A stretch of 64,000 nt of DNA from assembly GCA_963740455.1 (NCBI GenBank), contig CAVUEF010000007.1:372001-436000 (forward strand), given 5' to 3'. This stretch comes from Paucibacter sp963740455 (GTDB lineage: Bacteria; Pseudomonadota; Gammaproteobacteria; Burkholderiales; Burkholderiaceae_C). Under the pieces are notes generated by a model. That model made no database searches, had not been told where the DNA came from, and saw only the letters and a list, made by a program, of their open reading frames with translations. Made by a program: the position numbers and the translations under genes. Shown piece by piece: positions 16,362 to 24,371 of this stretch. Position 1 is the first letter of the stretch. Each line of letters opens with the position of its first letter.

Positions 16362-17686
16362 CAGTATTTGGTCCTTTTCAAGACCCACCAGGGCGCCATC
16401 GCGGAATCCAGGTGCGACTTGAGAAAAATCTCCTGCAGCACCGCGTAGGCACCATGCACGCGCGCCGTGAAGGCAAACAGCGGAAACAGGGGCAGGTACA
16501 GAAAATACAGCAGGTCCTGCAGCGATCGCTCCGAGACCGCAATCAGGTACAAGCCAAAATACATCACCATCGCCACGAGGTAGAAAAGATAGACAAAGCC
16601 CAGAATGGCGAGCACCACACCGACGGGCAGGATCCAGAAGAGAAAGATCGAGTAGATCACGATCGCGAAGGGCATGATCAATTGCAGGAAGATGCCCGAC
16701 AGCACGACACTGAAGAAGTTTCTCCAGCCCAGCAGGCCAGGGCGCAAGTTGAAGCGGTATTTGCGGATGAAGATGTAGAAGAGATCGCCTTCCCAGCGCA
16801 GACGTTGAGCGAAAAATCCGGCCAAGCTGCTGGGCACTTCGGTATGGCCGACCGCATGCGGGTCGAACACAATGCGCAGACCTGGATGGCGTCCAAAGTA
16901 CTGCTTGATGCGCATCGTCAGGTCGAGGTCTTCGGCCGTGCCGGCGTCCCATCCACCCAGACCGCGGATGAAAGCGGCGCTGAAAATACCGAAGGCACCC
17001 GAGATATTGCCCACCAGATTGAACTCGGACAGACCCGTTTTACCGGCGGCGATCGAGAGCATGTATTCGATCGTCTGCATGCGTGCGACGAGTGACTGCC
17101 CCGCATTGCGCGGGCGCAGGCAACCGGAAACGCCCACCACATTGGGATCGTCAAAATGGCGCGTCGCCAGTCTGACCATGTCATTGTCGAACGAGGTGTC
17201 GGCGTCAAGCGCCATCACCACTTCGCCCGTCGCGAATTGCAGCCCCGCATTCAGCGTCGAGACGCGCCCGCCGCGTTGCCACTTGGGCAGCACCAACACC
17301 TCGCGCCGCGCGACGCCCTTGAAGGCGGCGGCTGCTGCCAAGGCGGCGCGGTAGGTGGCGTCGTTCTGGACGGCGCCATCGATGCTGGCGATGATCTGGA
17401 TGAAGCCCGGATACTCTTGAAAGATGAGCGATTCGATGGTCGATCGGACGGCCTCACCTTCGCTATAGCAGGTGATGATGCACGATACGCCGGGATAGCG
17501 TTCACGCTGTCGATACGCCACCCCCTGACGCAGACCGTAGCGAATCATTCCGAGCATGACGACGAGATAGAGCGGGAGCTCGAAGAGCAGCGCAAACGGG
17601 AAGAACTTGAGCGTCAAATCCACCCAGTTCGATGCCCTGGAGGACTCAAGCAAGGCGTTGAATGTCCAGTGCGCGGCATCCCACAT
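16361..17686 (-). CDS. Membrane GT2 glycosyltransferase (polysaccharide synthase)
   Basis: Protein of 441 aa. One N-terminal membrane segment (about 27-48), then a family 2 glycosyltransferase domain with the processive-synthase signature: ALDADTS (DxD), TAEDLDLTMR (TED-like) and FAQRLRWEGD (QxxRW). Four or more membrane segments close the protein (about 310-410). This is the layout of BcsA/PgaC/Alg8-type synthases that polymerise and push a polysaccharide through the inner membrane; no PilZ domain is present. It sits 4 bases behind the zinc-ribbon gene and directly before the TolC-like gene. Confidence 0.9.
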   Translation of the reverse strand: MWDAAHWTFNALLESSRASNWVDLTLKFFPFALLFELPLYLVVMLGMIRYGLRQGVAYRQRERYPGVSCIITCYSEGEAVRSTIESLIFQEYPGFIQIIASIDGAVQNDATYRAALAAAAAFKGVARREVLVLPKWQRGGRVSTLNAGLQFATGEVVMALDADTSFDNDMVRLATRHFDDPNVVGVSGCLRPRNAGQSLVARMQTIEYMLSIAAGKTGLSEFNLVGNISGAFGIFSAAFIRGLGGWDAGTAEDLDLTMRIKQYFGRHPGLRIVFDPHAVGHTEVPSSLAGFFAQRLRWEGDLFYIFIRKYRFNLRPGLLGWRNFFSVVLSGIFLQLIMPFAIVIYSIFLFWILPVGVVLAILGFVYLFYLVAMVMYFGLYLIAVSERSLQDLLYFLYLPLFPLFAFTARVHGAYAVLQEIFLKSHLDSAMAPWWVLKRTKY

Positions 17687-17690
17687 CGTC

Positions 17691-19085
17691 TCAGGCCTCG
17701 TCGACTTGTTGCAAACGATCCATCAAGCCGCTCGCCGTGGTTTCTGGTTGCGCGTCCGCTGGGGTCTCGAAATTGCGAATGCGTGCTTCGAGACGAAGCT
17801 TGCCCTGGTCGGGCACTGCCTCGGCCAGCAGGCTCTTGACGCGCTCGGCAAAGCCGGCACCTGACGAGAACGGCAGGAACACCCACAACACCTGTTCATT
17901 GGTGCGTGTGGTGATGTCGGTCTTGCGCAGCAGTTCGCGCATGCGGCGCGCCAATTCGTCCAGCATCATGAAGATGCGCGTCGCGCCCTGCGATTCGATC
18001 ACTTCGCTGGCGTTGAGAAATTCGATCATCACCAGACTGAATGTGAACTGCTGGTGCCGCGTCGAGGTCGACAAGGCCCAGTCGAGCATCAGCCTGAAAT
18101 AGTTCGGGACGACATAGTTCGCGGTTTCCAGTGCTGCGAAGGACTCGCTGAGTTGCCCGGCGCGCAAGGCGGCACGTCCCTGCGCTGTCAAGCGCAGGGA
18201 CGTGACCTCGCGAACATCGAGTGCGTCCGGTTCGGCGACATTCCCGCAATCGAGGCAGCGCGCCACCACGGACGCCTCGATGAACGTATGGTGACAACTG
18301 GCGCAGGCAAATTTAGTGAGCGGGCGGTCGTAATCGACCCCGATATGACGCAGCCGCGTGGAACAGCGCGGGCAAGTCAGCACCCCGTCGCCGTGGAAAT
18401 CCTCCTCCGGCGCGACATGGCCGCAGGTGAAGCAGTGCAGGGATGCCCCAGGTCTTATCTCGATGCTCGAGCAATGCGGGCAGACGTCCAGAAAATGCTG
18501 GTGTGCACTCGTGCAACGCCTGCAATGCCGCGTCCTGTCGATCAGCTTGCCCGGTTGCAGCAAGTTGCGTCGGGCCAGGGACGCCAGCCAGGCGCCGATA
18601 TCGTCCTGGTCAGGGGCGATCGCCTGGGCCAGCGGATAGCGGTAGAGCAGCTTGCTGGAGCGGTCGCACACAGGCTCCAGATCGTATGGCTCGCGCAGGT
18701 ACAGAAAGTACATCAGACGTTCGTCGAAATGCAGCGTCTGCGGGTCGAGCTGCAAGCTTTGACGCAGAGCTTCTGTGTGTTCGCAGGCCTTGATGGCGTG
18801 CTCGAAGCTGGCAGCGCCGTCGAACAGGAACGGCACCGATTCGTCGGGCCCGACAAAGGCGGGTCTGAACCAGTGGGGAGATGCCAGCCAGGCTGCCGCG
18901 ATCTCAGCGTATTCGCTGGCCGTCCAGCCGGGCGCATACAAGCCCAGCAGCGGCGTCACCGAAGCGATCAACTCAGCAAGACTGCGGTAGACCCGGGCTC
19001 CCGAATAGTCTTGCTCTGCACCGGTCTGCGGCAGCAGCACGGCAATCTTCTGAGCGGACAAATTCGGTGCAGTGACATTGATCAT
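17691..19085 (-). CDS. Zinc-ribbon signalling protein (TackOD1-like) with degenerate GGDEF-like end
   Basis: Protein of about 464 aa. The middle (about 190-300) holds three zinc-ribbon pairs: HCRRCTS with CPHCSS, HCFTCGH with CPRCSTR, and CASCHHTF with CLDCGN. This resembles the predicted metal-binding TackOD1 output domain known from signalling proteins beside exopolysaccharide genes. The C-terminal 130 residues look like a GGDEF-type fold that has lost its active site (RKTDITTRTNEQVLWVFLP). No signal peptide, so cytoplasmic. ATG 19085 is chosen; neither it nor TTG 19097 has a good ribosome site. First gene of the locus, hence probably a control subunit. The domain name is recalled, not searched. 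Confidence 0.72.
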   Translation of the reverse strand: MINVTAPNLSAQKIAVLLPQTGAEQDYSGARVYRSLAELIASVTPLLGLYAPGWTASEYAEIAAAWLASPHWFRPAFVGPDESVPFLFDGAASFEHAIKACEHTEALRQSLQLDPQTLHFDERLMYFLYLREPYDLEPVCDRSSKLLYRYPLAQAIAPDQDDIGAWLASLARRNLLQPGKLIDRTRHCRRCTSAHQHFLDVCPHCSSIEIRPGASLHCFTCGHVAPEEDFHGDGVLTCPRCSTRLRHIGVDYDRPLTKFACASCHHTFIEASVVARCLDCGNVAEPDALDVREVTSLRLTAQGRAALRAGQLSESFAALETANYVVPNYFRLMLDWALSTSTRHQQFTFSLVMIEFLNASEVIESQGATRIFMMLDELARRMRELLRKTDITTRTNEQVLWVFLPFSSGAGFAERVKSLLAEAVPDQGKLRLEARIRNFETPADAQPETTASGLMDRLQQVDEA

Positions 19086-19362
19086 AGGGGCGAGCAACGA
19101 GTTGCCGACATGTACTTGCCTCGGTTTGTGCTCATGGCAGTGTAGCCAAGCTGTTCAGGCAGGCGGTGCTTGTTGAACCACCACGCCCGCTGCAACGTTG
19201 CAAACTTCACACCCTTCTTGCGTTTCGAAGGCGGGCGCAGAGGGCGCATTCAGGCCATTGACGGCGCGATGAGACTCTCAGTCTGAACGGCTGCCTGCAA
19301 CTCGCGGGCAGCAAGGGCCATCCGGCTGAGCCCCGTTGGCTGCGCTGGTCAGCACAGCCGCG

Positions 19363-20244
19363 TCAATTGTCCCAATCGCTTCCGCCACCGACATCCATGC
19401 TGCCGCCGTCGTCCCACGAGGGGTCGCTGATGCCGAAATTCGCGCCGCCCATGTCGGTGTTCGTGGCAATGGGCTCAAAGTCATTGCTGGCACCAACCCT
19501 GTCAGCTTGCGCAGCAGCGTTGTTTTGCCCCCCCATCAGGTTGCGCCCGATGGCCTCGGCGGCCATCACGCCGGCGCCTACCGCCAGGCCAGTCGCCACG
19601 CCCCCCATGATCCGTCCCCCCAGGCCCGATCCGGCCGGTTGGGGCGGGTAGCCTGCCTGGGGATAGCCGGGTTGTTGCATGGCATTGGCGCCCGTGCCGA
19701 AGCTTGCCGGTCCGTTCATGCCATTCGGGTTGGCGTACAGGGGCGGTTGCACATTGGGCGCAGGAATGCGCCTGCGCAGCAAGAAATAGGCACCTACCAT
19801 CACACCGGCTGTGACCAACAGTGGCACAGCCCAGGAGGTTGACGACGGCTTCGGCGCAGCCGCAGCCGTGTAACCGTTGGATTGGCCGGACAAGGGCCTT
19901 GCGACCGACCTGGCAGCGACTTGTGCGCGCAGCGCCTGCACCGCCTCGGGCTTGGCAAATGACAGGCCAGGGGCATACTTTTCCGCGGTGGACAAAGATT
20001 CGCGCGCACGGTCTGCCTGCCCTTGGCGTGCATACAACTCAGCCTGGACGAAGTAGGCCTTGGCGCTCTTCGGGTGCGAGACCAGCACCTGCTGCACCAT
20101 CATTTGAGCCTCGGCGAGTTTTCCGGACTCGGCCGTGGCGTAAATCTGGCTCATGCTCGGCTCGGACTGGGCCATTGCGTAGCCGGCTCCCAGCAGCGTC
20201 GCGATGGCGAGCAGCTTGGCAATCAACTTCAAAACTGACTTCAT
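19363..20244 (-). CDS. Secreted TPR protein with glycine-rich tail
   Basis: Protein of 293 aa. A signal peptide (MKSVLKLIAKLL...GYAMAQS) is followed by two TPR-like helical repeats (about 35-105; AYFVQAELYARQGQADRA is a good TPR helix pair). A membrane helix lies near 150 (WAVPLLVTAGVMVGAYFLL), and then a low-complexity Gly/Pro/Asn-rich region that ends with Asp-rich GGGSDWDN. It is probably anchored in the inner membrane. A GAGAGG ribosome site precedes ATG 20244. Function unknown. It is 118 bases from the zinc-ribbon start of the polysaccharide locus, in the same direction but 277 bases upstream of it. Confidence 0.75.
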   Translation of the reverse strand: MKSVLKLIAKLLAIATLLGAGYAMAQSEPSMSQIYATAESGKLAEAQMMVQQVLVSHPKSAKAYFVQAELYARQGQADRARESLSTAEKYAPGLSFAKPEAVQALRAQVAARSVARPLSGQSNGYTAAAAPKPSSTSWAVPLLVTAGVMVGAYFLLRRRIPAPNVQPPLYANPNGMNGPASFGTGANAMQQPGYPQAGYPPQPAGSGLGGRIMGGVATGLAVGAGVMAAEAIGRNLMGGQNNAAAQADRVGASNDFEPIATNTDMGGANFGISDPSWDDGGSMDVGGGSDWDN

Positions 20245-20460
20245 TGAAGTTCCTCTCGGGAATCGTATGTTCGTGGGATATGAGGCCACACCCGCAGAGT
20301 TCAAGATGAATCGCCCAAGTGCCCTGGACACCGCGTTTGGTTCAAGTCAGGCCGACCGGTGACTGCGATGGCAAATTTCGGGGCGAAGTCCGCCTACGAC
20401 CCGACCTTACCTGAAAGTTCGTCGCGACCCGCGCAGGTCGGTCGCAACGAAGCATCGCCC

Positions 20461-21109
20461 ATTGGGATAGGGGGTGAGTCAGTGTGACTCACTCCCCTCC
20501 CACACCACCTGGCATGCGGGTCCGCACCGGGCGGTTGGAATGGTTGAGGTCATGCAGACGTTTGCACTACTACACGCCTGGCTTCGCTGATTCGGGTTCG
20601 GCGAGATCGGTTCACTCGCTGCCACGCCCTTGCAAGATTCACCTGCTCCGGCATTGTGGCGAGCTTCACTTGCGTGAACATCTGAGGCACTCCTCTCTCG
20701 ATAACCCAAGGCCTATACCTTCCATTCCTTCGGCCCTTCGCTTTCGGTCCACAGCCTCTGCGGCCTTGCCTACGACTACTACGGCCTCTGCTGACTTCTC
20801 GCTCCGGCTTTCACCGTCGCCCTTTCAGGCACGAGGCGAGATCTCCCCAGGTAAGGGTCGCACTCCTTCATCACACAACCGCCAGATTTACGCCGCCTGA
20901 GCTTTGACCACGAGAGCTTTGCAGTCTTTGGCCTGCTCGCCCTGCTCGGCACCGCCTTCTATCTGGTTCTTGTCCATCGGCTCATGACTTACGCTCCACG
21001 CTTCCTTCCCACAATCGGTCACCCTCATGCAGTTGCGCTTCACTTCGCTCACTGTGGTCAGCTTGCGGCGGGACTTGCACCCACAGGAGTGCGCCCATGC
21101 TGGGCGCAC
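20461..21109 (-). mobile_element. Group IIC intron with deleted reverse transcriptase
   Basis: On the minus strand an intron-like RNA begins with GTGCGCCCAGC at 21109 and shows the typical 5' domain sequence. Near its 3' end domain V is readable (20504-20535): CGGTGCG, a GACC-type loop region and CGCATGCC, with a two-base bulge and the CGC triad of class C introns. Domain VI follows as a GTGAGTCA/TGACTCAC stem, with a candidate branch A eight bases before the end CCCAAT at 20461. Total length is 649 bases, whereas ORF-bearing class C introns are near 1.9 kb. The 5' end lies directly behind a terminator hairpin (21111-21143), the class C target preference. Splicing is possible; self-mobility is not. 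Confidence 0.85.
20550..20681 (-). pseudogene. Remnant of the intron-encoded protein
   Basis: Inside the group IIC intron, after a GAGAGGAG ribosome site, a 43-codon frame starts MFTQVKLATMPEQVNLARAW. This resembles the first residues of an intron reverse transcriptase/maturase, which would normally continue for about 400 residues. Here it joins RRTRISEARRVVVQTSA and stops just before domain V. The reverse transcriptase, maturase and any endonuclease parts are absent, so this is an internal deletion. The assignment follows from position within the intron and start signals rather than from conserved catalytic motifs. Confidence 0.7.
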
Positions 21110-21110
21110 C

Positions 21111-21143
21111 AAAAGCAAAGGGCCGAGATAACTCGGCCCTTTT
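21111..21143 (-). terminator. Rho-independent terminator, insertion target of the group IIC intron
   Basis: GGGCCGAG and CTCGGCCC make a perfect 8-base stem (extended by two A/T pairs) with a 4-base loop, followed on the minus strand by TTTGCTTTT. It ends the Ala/Lys-rich protein gene. The group IIC intron starts one base after the T tract. Confidence 0.92.
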
Positions 21144-21159
21144 GCGGACATCGAAACGA

Positions 21160-21384
21160 TTACTTGGAGGCTGCTGCTGCGGCCTTCTTGGCGGCGCGCT
21201 TGTGGGCGGCCTTCTTCTTGGCGGCTGGCTTGGCTGCCGGCTTGGCAGCGGCCTCGGTCGGCGCTGCTGTCGCTGCGGCCACTGCTGCGGGGGCTGCCTT
21301 CGGGGCGGCCGGCGCCTGGGCAAAGGAAACTGCCGCCATGGTCGAAAGAACAGCCGCGGCAACGAGGGATTTGGTCATATTCAT
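21160..21384 (-). CDS. Small secreted Ala/Lys-rich protein
   Basis: Protein of 74 aa: a signal peptide (MNMTKSLVAAAVLSTMAAVSFA, cut after about residue 22), then a low-complexity Ala/Pro stretch and a basic tail of AAKKKAAHKRAAKKAAA type. The tail resembles histone-H1-like bacterial repeats, but the export signal argues for a periplasmic or surface location. ATG 21384 is favoured over 21390 because of the GGA spacing. A strong terminator follows, so it is a well-defined single-gene transcript. Function unknown; possible roles are binding of anionic polymers. Confidence 0.75.
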   Translation of the reverse strand: MNMTKSLVAAAVLSTMAAVSFAQAPAAPKAAPAAVAAATAAPTEAAAKPAAKPAAKKKAAHKRAAKKAAAAASK

Positions 21385-21584
21385 TTGCATTCCGATTCAA
21401 GCAAGGCCCGTTTTGGCTCCGAACCTCTTGAGCGAGCCTGGCAAACGCCGGGCTTGATGGCACAACGCGGCGCATCAAGCCCGGGTTGACGCACCGCTTT
21501 GAAAACATTTGTTGCTGCCAGGCCTGCCCCATTGCCGGCGGCCCAGCAGCAGACCGCCCGCTCGGCGATGCGTGCGCCTGGTTG

Positions 21585-21947
21585 TCAGCCGCCGCTGGGA
21601 TGGATCTCGGTGATGATCAGTCCCGCGGCGCCAAATTCGGCCCTGAACCGGACCTGCTCGCCCACCTTGAGCAGATCCAGCGCCCCGGCGTTGTCAAGCT
21701 GGAACACCATGGTCATGCCAGGCATCTTCAGGTTCTTGATGTCGCCATGCTTGATCGTGAGTTTCTTGTTGACCTTGTCGATCCTGCGGATCTCGCCCAA
21801 GGTCAATTCACTGTCCTCGGTGGCGGGCTTGGCCGAAGTCGCAGGAGCTTGGCTGTTGCTCGTCGCCCCTTGCGCAGACACGCCGCCAGCCAGGAAGGTG
21901 GCGACGGTCATCGCTGCAACGACAGCGAGCTTCTGTGTGGTTTTCAT
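21585..21947 (-). CDS. CusF-like periplasmic copper-binding protein
   Basis: Protein of 120 aa with signal peptide (cut near VSAQGA). The C-terminal 75 residues match the small CusF/CopK-like barrel: LTLGEIRRIDKVNKKLTI, HGDIKNL and KMPGMTMVF. His and the two Met residues in these segments are the copper/silver ligands in CusF; the Trp that caps copper in E. coli CusF is not obvious. It lies 10 bases behind the DUF411 gene, together forming a copper-handling unit. CusF-type proteins pass metal to a CusCBA pump, which is not in this window. Confidence 0.88.
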   Translation of the reverse strand: MKTTQKLAVVAAMTVATFLAGGVSAQGATSNSQAPATSAKPATEDSELTLGEIRRIDKVNKKLTIKHGDIKNLKMPGMTMVFQLDNAGALDLLKVGEQVRFRAEFGAAGLIITEIHPSGG

Positions 21948-21957
21948 GTGAGGCCTT

Positions 21958-22428
21958 TCAGCGATAGCTTTGAAACACGCTGGCACTTCCGTCGGCTGAC
22001 AGCAAGAGCACATCGTAAGGGGTTTTTTGGCCACCGTAGTCGGGGCCGTCCATGCCGGGCGAGCCCAAGGCCATGCCGGGCACGGCCAAGCCGATGGCCT
22101 TGGGACGTTGCTTGAGCAAGCGCTGAATTTCGCGCGCCGGCACGTGGCCTTCGATGGCATAGCCGCCCACCTTCGCGGTGTGGCACGAGCCGTACTTGAT
22201 GTCGACACCAAGCTTGGCGCGCGCATCGGTATTGCCGTCCAACATGACCTTGGTGCGGAAGCCGTTGGCCTCCATATGCGCGATCCAGTCCTTGCAGCAG
22301 CCGCAGGTGGGCGACTTCCAGACCTCGACCAGCGGCTTCTCGGCCTTGGCCATGGCCAGCGGCGCCATGGCAAGCGCCGCCAGCGCTGCAACGAATTGGC
22401 GTCTCGGGAGTTGTGATGAGTGGTTCAT
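21958..22428 (-). CDS. DUF411 metal-binding protein
   Basis: Protein of 156 aa. The N-terminus has a twin-Arg-like start (PRRQFVAALAALAMAPLAMA), so export by Sec or Tat is likely. The DUF411 core follows: EVWKSPTCGCCKDWI (Cys cluster), YGSCHTAKVGGYAIEGHVP and GLAVPGMALGSPGM. Genes of this family occur in copper resistance clusters, and the neighbours here agree. The biochemical action is unknown; the fold is thioredoxin-like by family description. Confidence 0.88.
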   Translation of the reverse strand: MNHSSQLPRRQFVAALAALAMAPLAMAKAEKPLVEVWKSPTCGCCKDWIAHMEANGFRTKVMLDGNTDARAKLGVDIKYGSCHTAKVGGYAIEGHVPAREIQRLLKQRPKAIGLAVPGMALGSPGMDGPDYGGQKTPYDVLLLSADGSASVFQSYR

Positions 22429-22580
22429 TGTTTACCTCGTGAATGAGTGGATTGATGGTGCGAGCAGGGCAGCGCCAAGCGTGAGACTGGCGACGGCTGT
22501 CACGCGCGCACGTCGGGCGCGCTGCCTTCGGGTTCAAGGGCGAATCACGGGGCCGCGCGCAGCGGCGCGGCCGGTGTCGC

Positions 22581-22988
22581 TCAGGCCGGAGAGCGCCTGG
22601 GCGGGCGTTCGATGCCGCCGGTCAGAAAGTGACCGCTTGCAGCAGCAACTGTTGCCACCATCGTCACGCCTTGCGACGCGACTTCGATGGAGAGGGACGG
22701 CATCGCTATCGCGACCGCTCCGCAGCTGGACGCGCAGGCGCTGCACTTGGCATGCGTCGTGGCGCTGTGGGCTGGGCCATGGGCAACACCCTTATCGCAG
22801 CAGTCAGTGTCATGCTGCGCCGCTGCGCCTGCGGCGTCGCCGTGCGCATGCATGGGGTGCGAACTCGTCATCATCATGCCGGCCTGATGCGTCATGCCAT
22901 GCTCAGGCACGGCTTGCGCGGCGTATCCCTGCAAGGGAAGCGCCAGCGCCAGCAGCCAGGTCACGGTGATGCGCAGAAGACGGCTCAT
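22581..22988 (-). CDS. Cys/His/Met-rich exported protein (DUF2946-like)
   Basis: Protein of 135 aa with signal peptide (cut near YAAQA). It is rich in metal ligands: HGMTHQAGMMM, HPMHAHGD, HDTDCCDK and KCSACASSCG. A hydrophobic segment and a Pro/Arg end (GGIERPPRRSP) resemble DUF2946 proteins, which often accompany copper genes. It is the first of three exported proteins on this strand, 152 bases before the DUF411 gene. A periplasmic copper-binding or sensing role is inferred from composition and place. Confidence 0.7.
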   Translation of the reverse strand: MSRLLRITVTWLLALALPLQGYAAQAVPEHGMTHQAGMMMTSSHPMHAHGDAAGAAAQHDTDCCDKGVAHGPAHSATTHAKCSACASSCGAVAIAMPSLSIEVASQGVTMVATVAAASGHFLTGGIERPPRRSPA

Positions 22989-23058
22989 GCCGGAATCCTA
23001 CTTGAAGGACTGCTTCAAGCCCGTTGCCAGCGACGCCGCGCTGCCAGGAACAGTTGAC

Positions 23059-24366
23059 TTAGGTCATGACAACCGAAGACTGCTGCCAGGCCGTGCCCGC
23101 ATCGACCAAGGTACAAGCGGCCTGGAGCCGCGCCACCGCGCGCTCGGCGCCGGCCCGGTCGGCGGCGTGCACATGGGCCAGGGGTTCACCCGCGCCGATC
23201 GCGTCGCCCAAGGCATGCATCTGGCTCAAGCCGACCCGGCTGTCGATGCTGTCGCCGGCCTGGCGGCGCCCGCCACCGAGCTCAACCACGAGCAGACCGA
23301 TGTCGCGTGTCGCCACGGCGCTGAGGATTCCGCCACGCTGCGCCGGCACGGGCAGCACCACGGGCGCAGCCGCCAAGTGGGTGGCGGGCCGCTCGAGCAA
23401 GTTTCCGGGCCCGCCCAGCATCGCGACCATGCCGGCAAAGCGCTCGGCCGCCGCGCCGCTGTCCAGCGCCGATTGCAGCCGCGTGCGCGCCGCGTCGGCG
23501 TCGGCCGCCAGACCGCCCAGCACGAGCAGCTCGGCGCCCAGCGCCAGCGTGAGCTCAAGCAAGCGCGGCGCGCGGCCCTCACCCTTCAGAAAGGCAATCG
23601 CCTCCATCATCTCCAGGGCATTGCCGACCGTGAAACCCAGCACCTGGTTCATGTCGGTGATCAGGGCCCGGGTCTTGAGGCCCGCGCCGCTCGCGACCGA
23701 GACAATGCTTTGCGCCAGCTCGTGCGCCATGAGATGCGACGTGGCAAAAGCGCCGTTGCCGCATTTCACATCCATCACCAGGCCTTGCAGTCCGGCGGCG
23801 AGCTTCTTGGACAGAATGCTGGCGGTGATCAAGGGCACGCTTTCCACCGTCGCGGTCATGTCGCGCAGCGCGTACAGGCGCCCATCGGCGGGCGCCAGAT
23901 CAGCGGTCTGGCTGATGACGGCGCAGCCGATGCGGCGCACGACGCGGTCGAGCAACTCATGCGACGGCGTCGAGTCGTAACCGGGGATGGCGTCGAACTT
24001 GTCGCAAGTGCCTCCGGTGTGGCCGAGGCCCCGCCCCGAGATCATCGGCACATAGGCACCGCAGGCCGCGAGCATGGCCGGCAGCATCAGACTGACCTTG
24101 TCGCCCACGCCGCCGGTCGAGTGTTTGTCGAGCACCGGGCCGGGCAGGTCGGGCCAGGCCATGACCCGGCCCGAATGCATCATCGCGCGCGTCAGCGCCA
24201 CGGTCTCGTGGCTGTTCAATCCGCGCAGGAACACCGCCATCGCGAATGCGCCGATTTGCGGCTCGCTCCAGCTGGCGTTGCCCAGACCCCGCACGAAGTG
24301 CTCGATCTGTGCCTCGCTCAAGGCGTGGCCGTCGCGCTTGGCGCGAATGATTTCGGGGGCGAACAT
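23059..24366 (-). CDS. deoA: Thymidine phosphorylase
   Basis: Protein of 435 aa, the usual length. The family signature is present around KHSTGGVGDKVSL (phosphate-binding) and SGRGLGHTGGTCDKFDAIPG; KCGNGAF and the C-terminal alpha/beta domain are intact. It splits thymidine and deoxyuridine with phosphate to the base and deoxyribose-1-phosphate. It starts 5 bases after deoC and is the last gene of the cdd-deoC-deoA operon. Confidence 0.96.
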   Translation of the reverse strand: MFAPEIIRAKRDGHALSEAQIEHFVRGLGNASWSEPQIGAFAMAVFLRGLNSHETVALTRAMMHSGRVMAWPDLPGPVLDKHSTGGVGDKVSLMLPAMLAACGAYVPMISGRGLGHTGGTCDKFDAIPGYDSTPSHELLDRVVRRIGCAVISQTADLAPADGRLYALRDMTATVESVPLITASILSKKLAAGLQGLVMDVKCGNGAFATSHLMAHELAQSIVSVASGAGLKTRALITDMNQVLGFTVGNALEMMEAIAFLKGEGRAPRLLELTLALGAELLVLGGLAADADAARTRLQSALDSGAAAERFAGMVAMLGGPGNLLERPATHLAAAPVVLPVPAQRGGILSAVATRDIGLLVVELGGGRRQAGDSIDSRVGLSQMHALGDAIGAGEPLAHVHAADRAGAERAVARLQAACTLVDAGTAWQQSSVVMT

Positions 24367-24371
24367 GGGCT

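Noticed and set aside
20888..21532. Minus-strand open frame of 214 codons
   Set aside because: It runs through the terminator and the 5' part of the group IIC intron in another frame from the Ala/Lys-rich gene; it is a product of GC-rich sequence.
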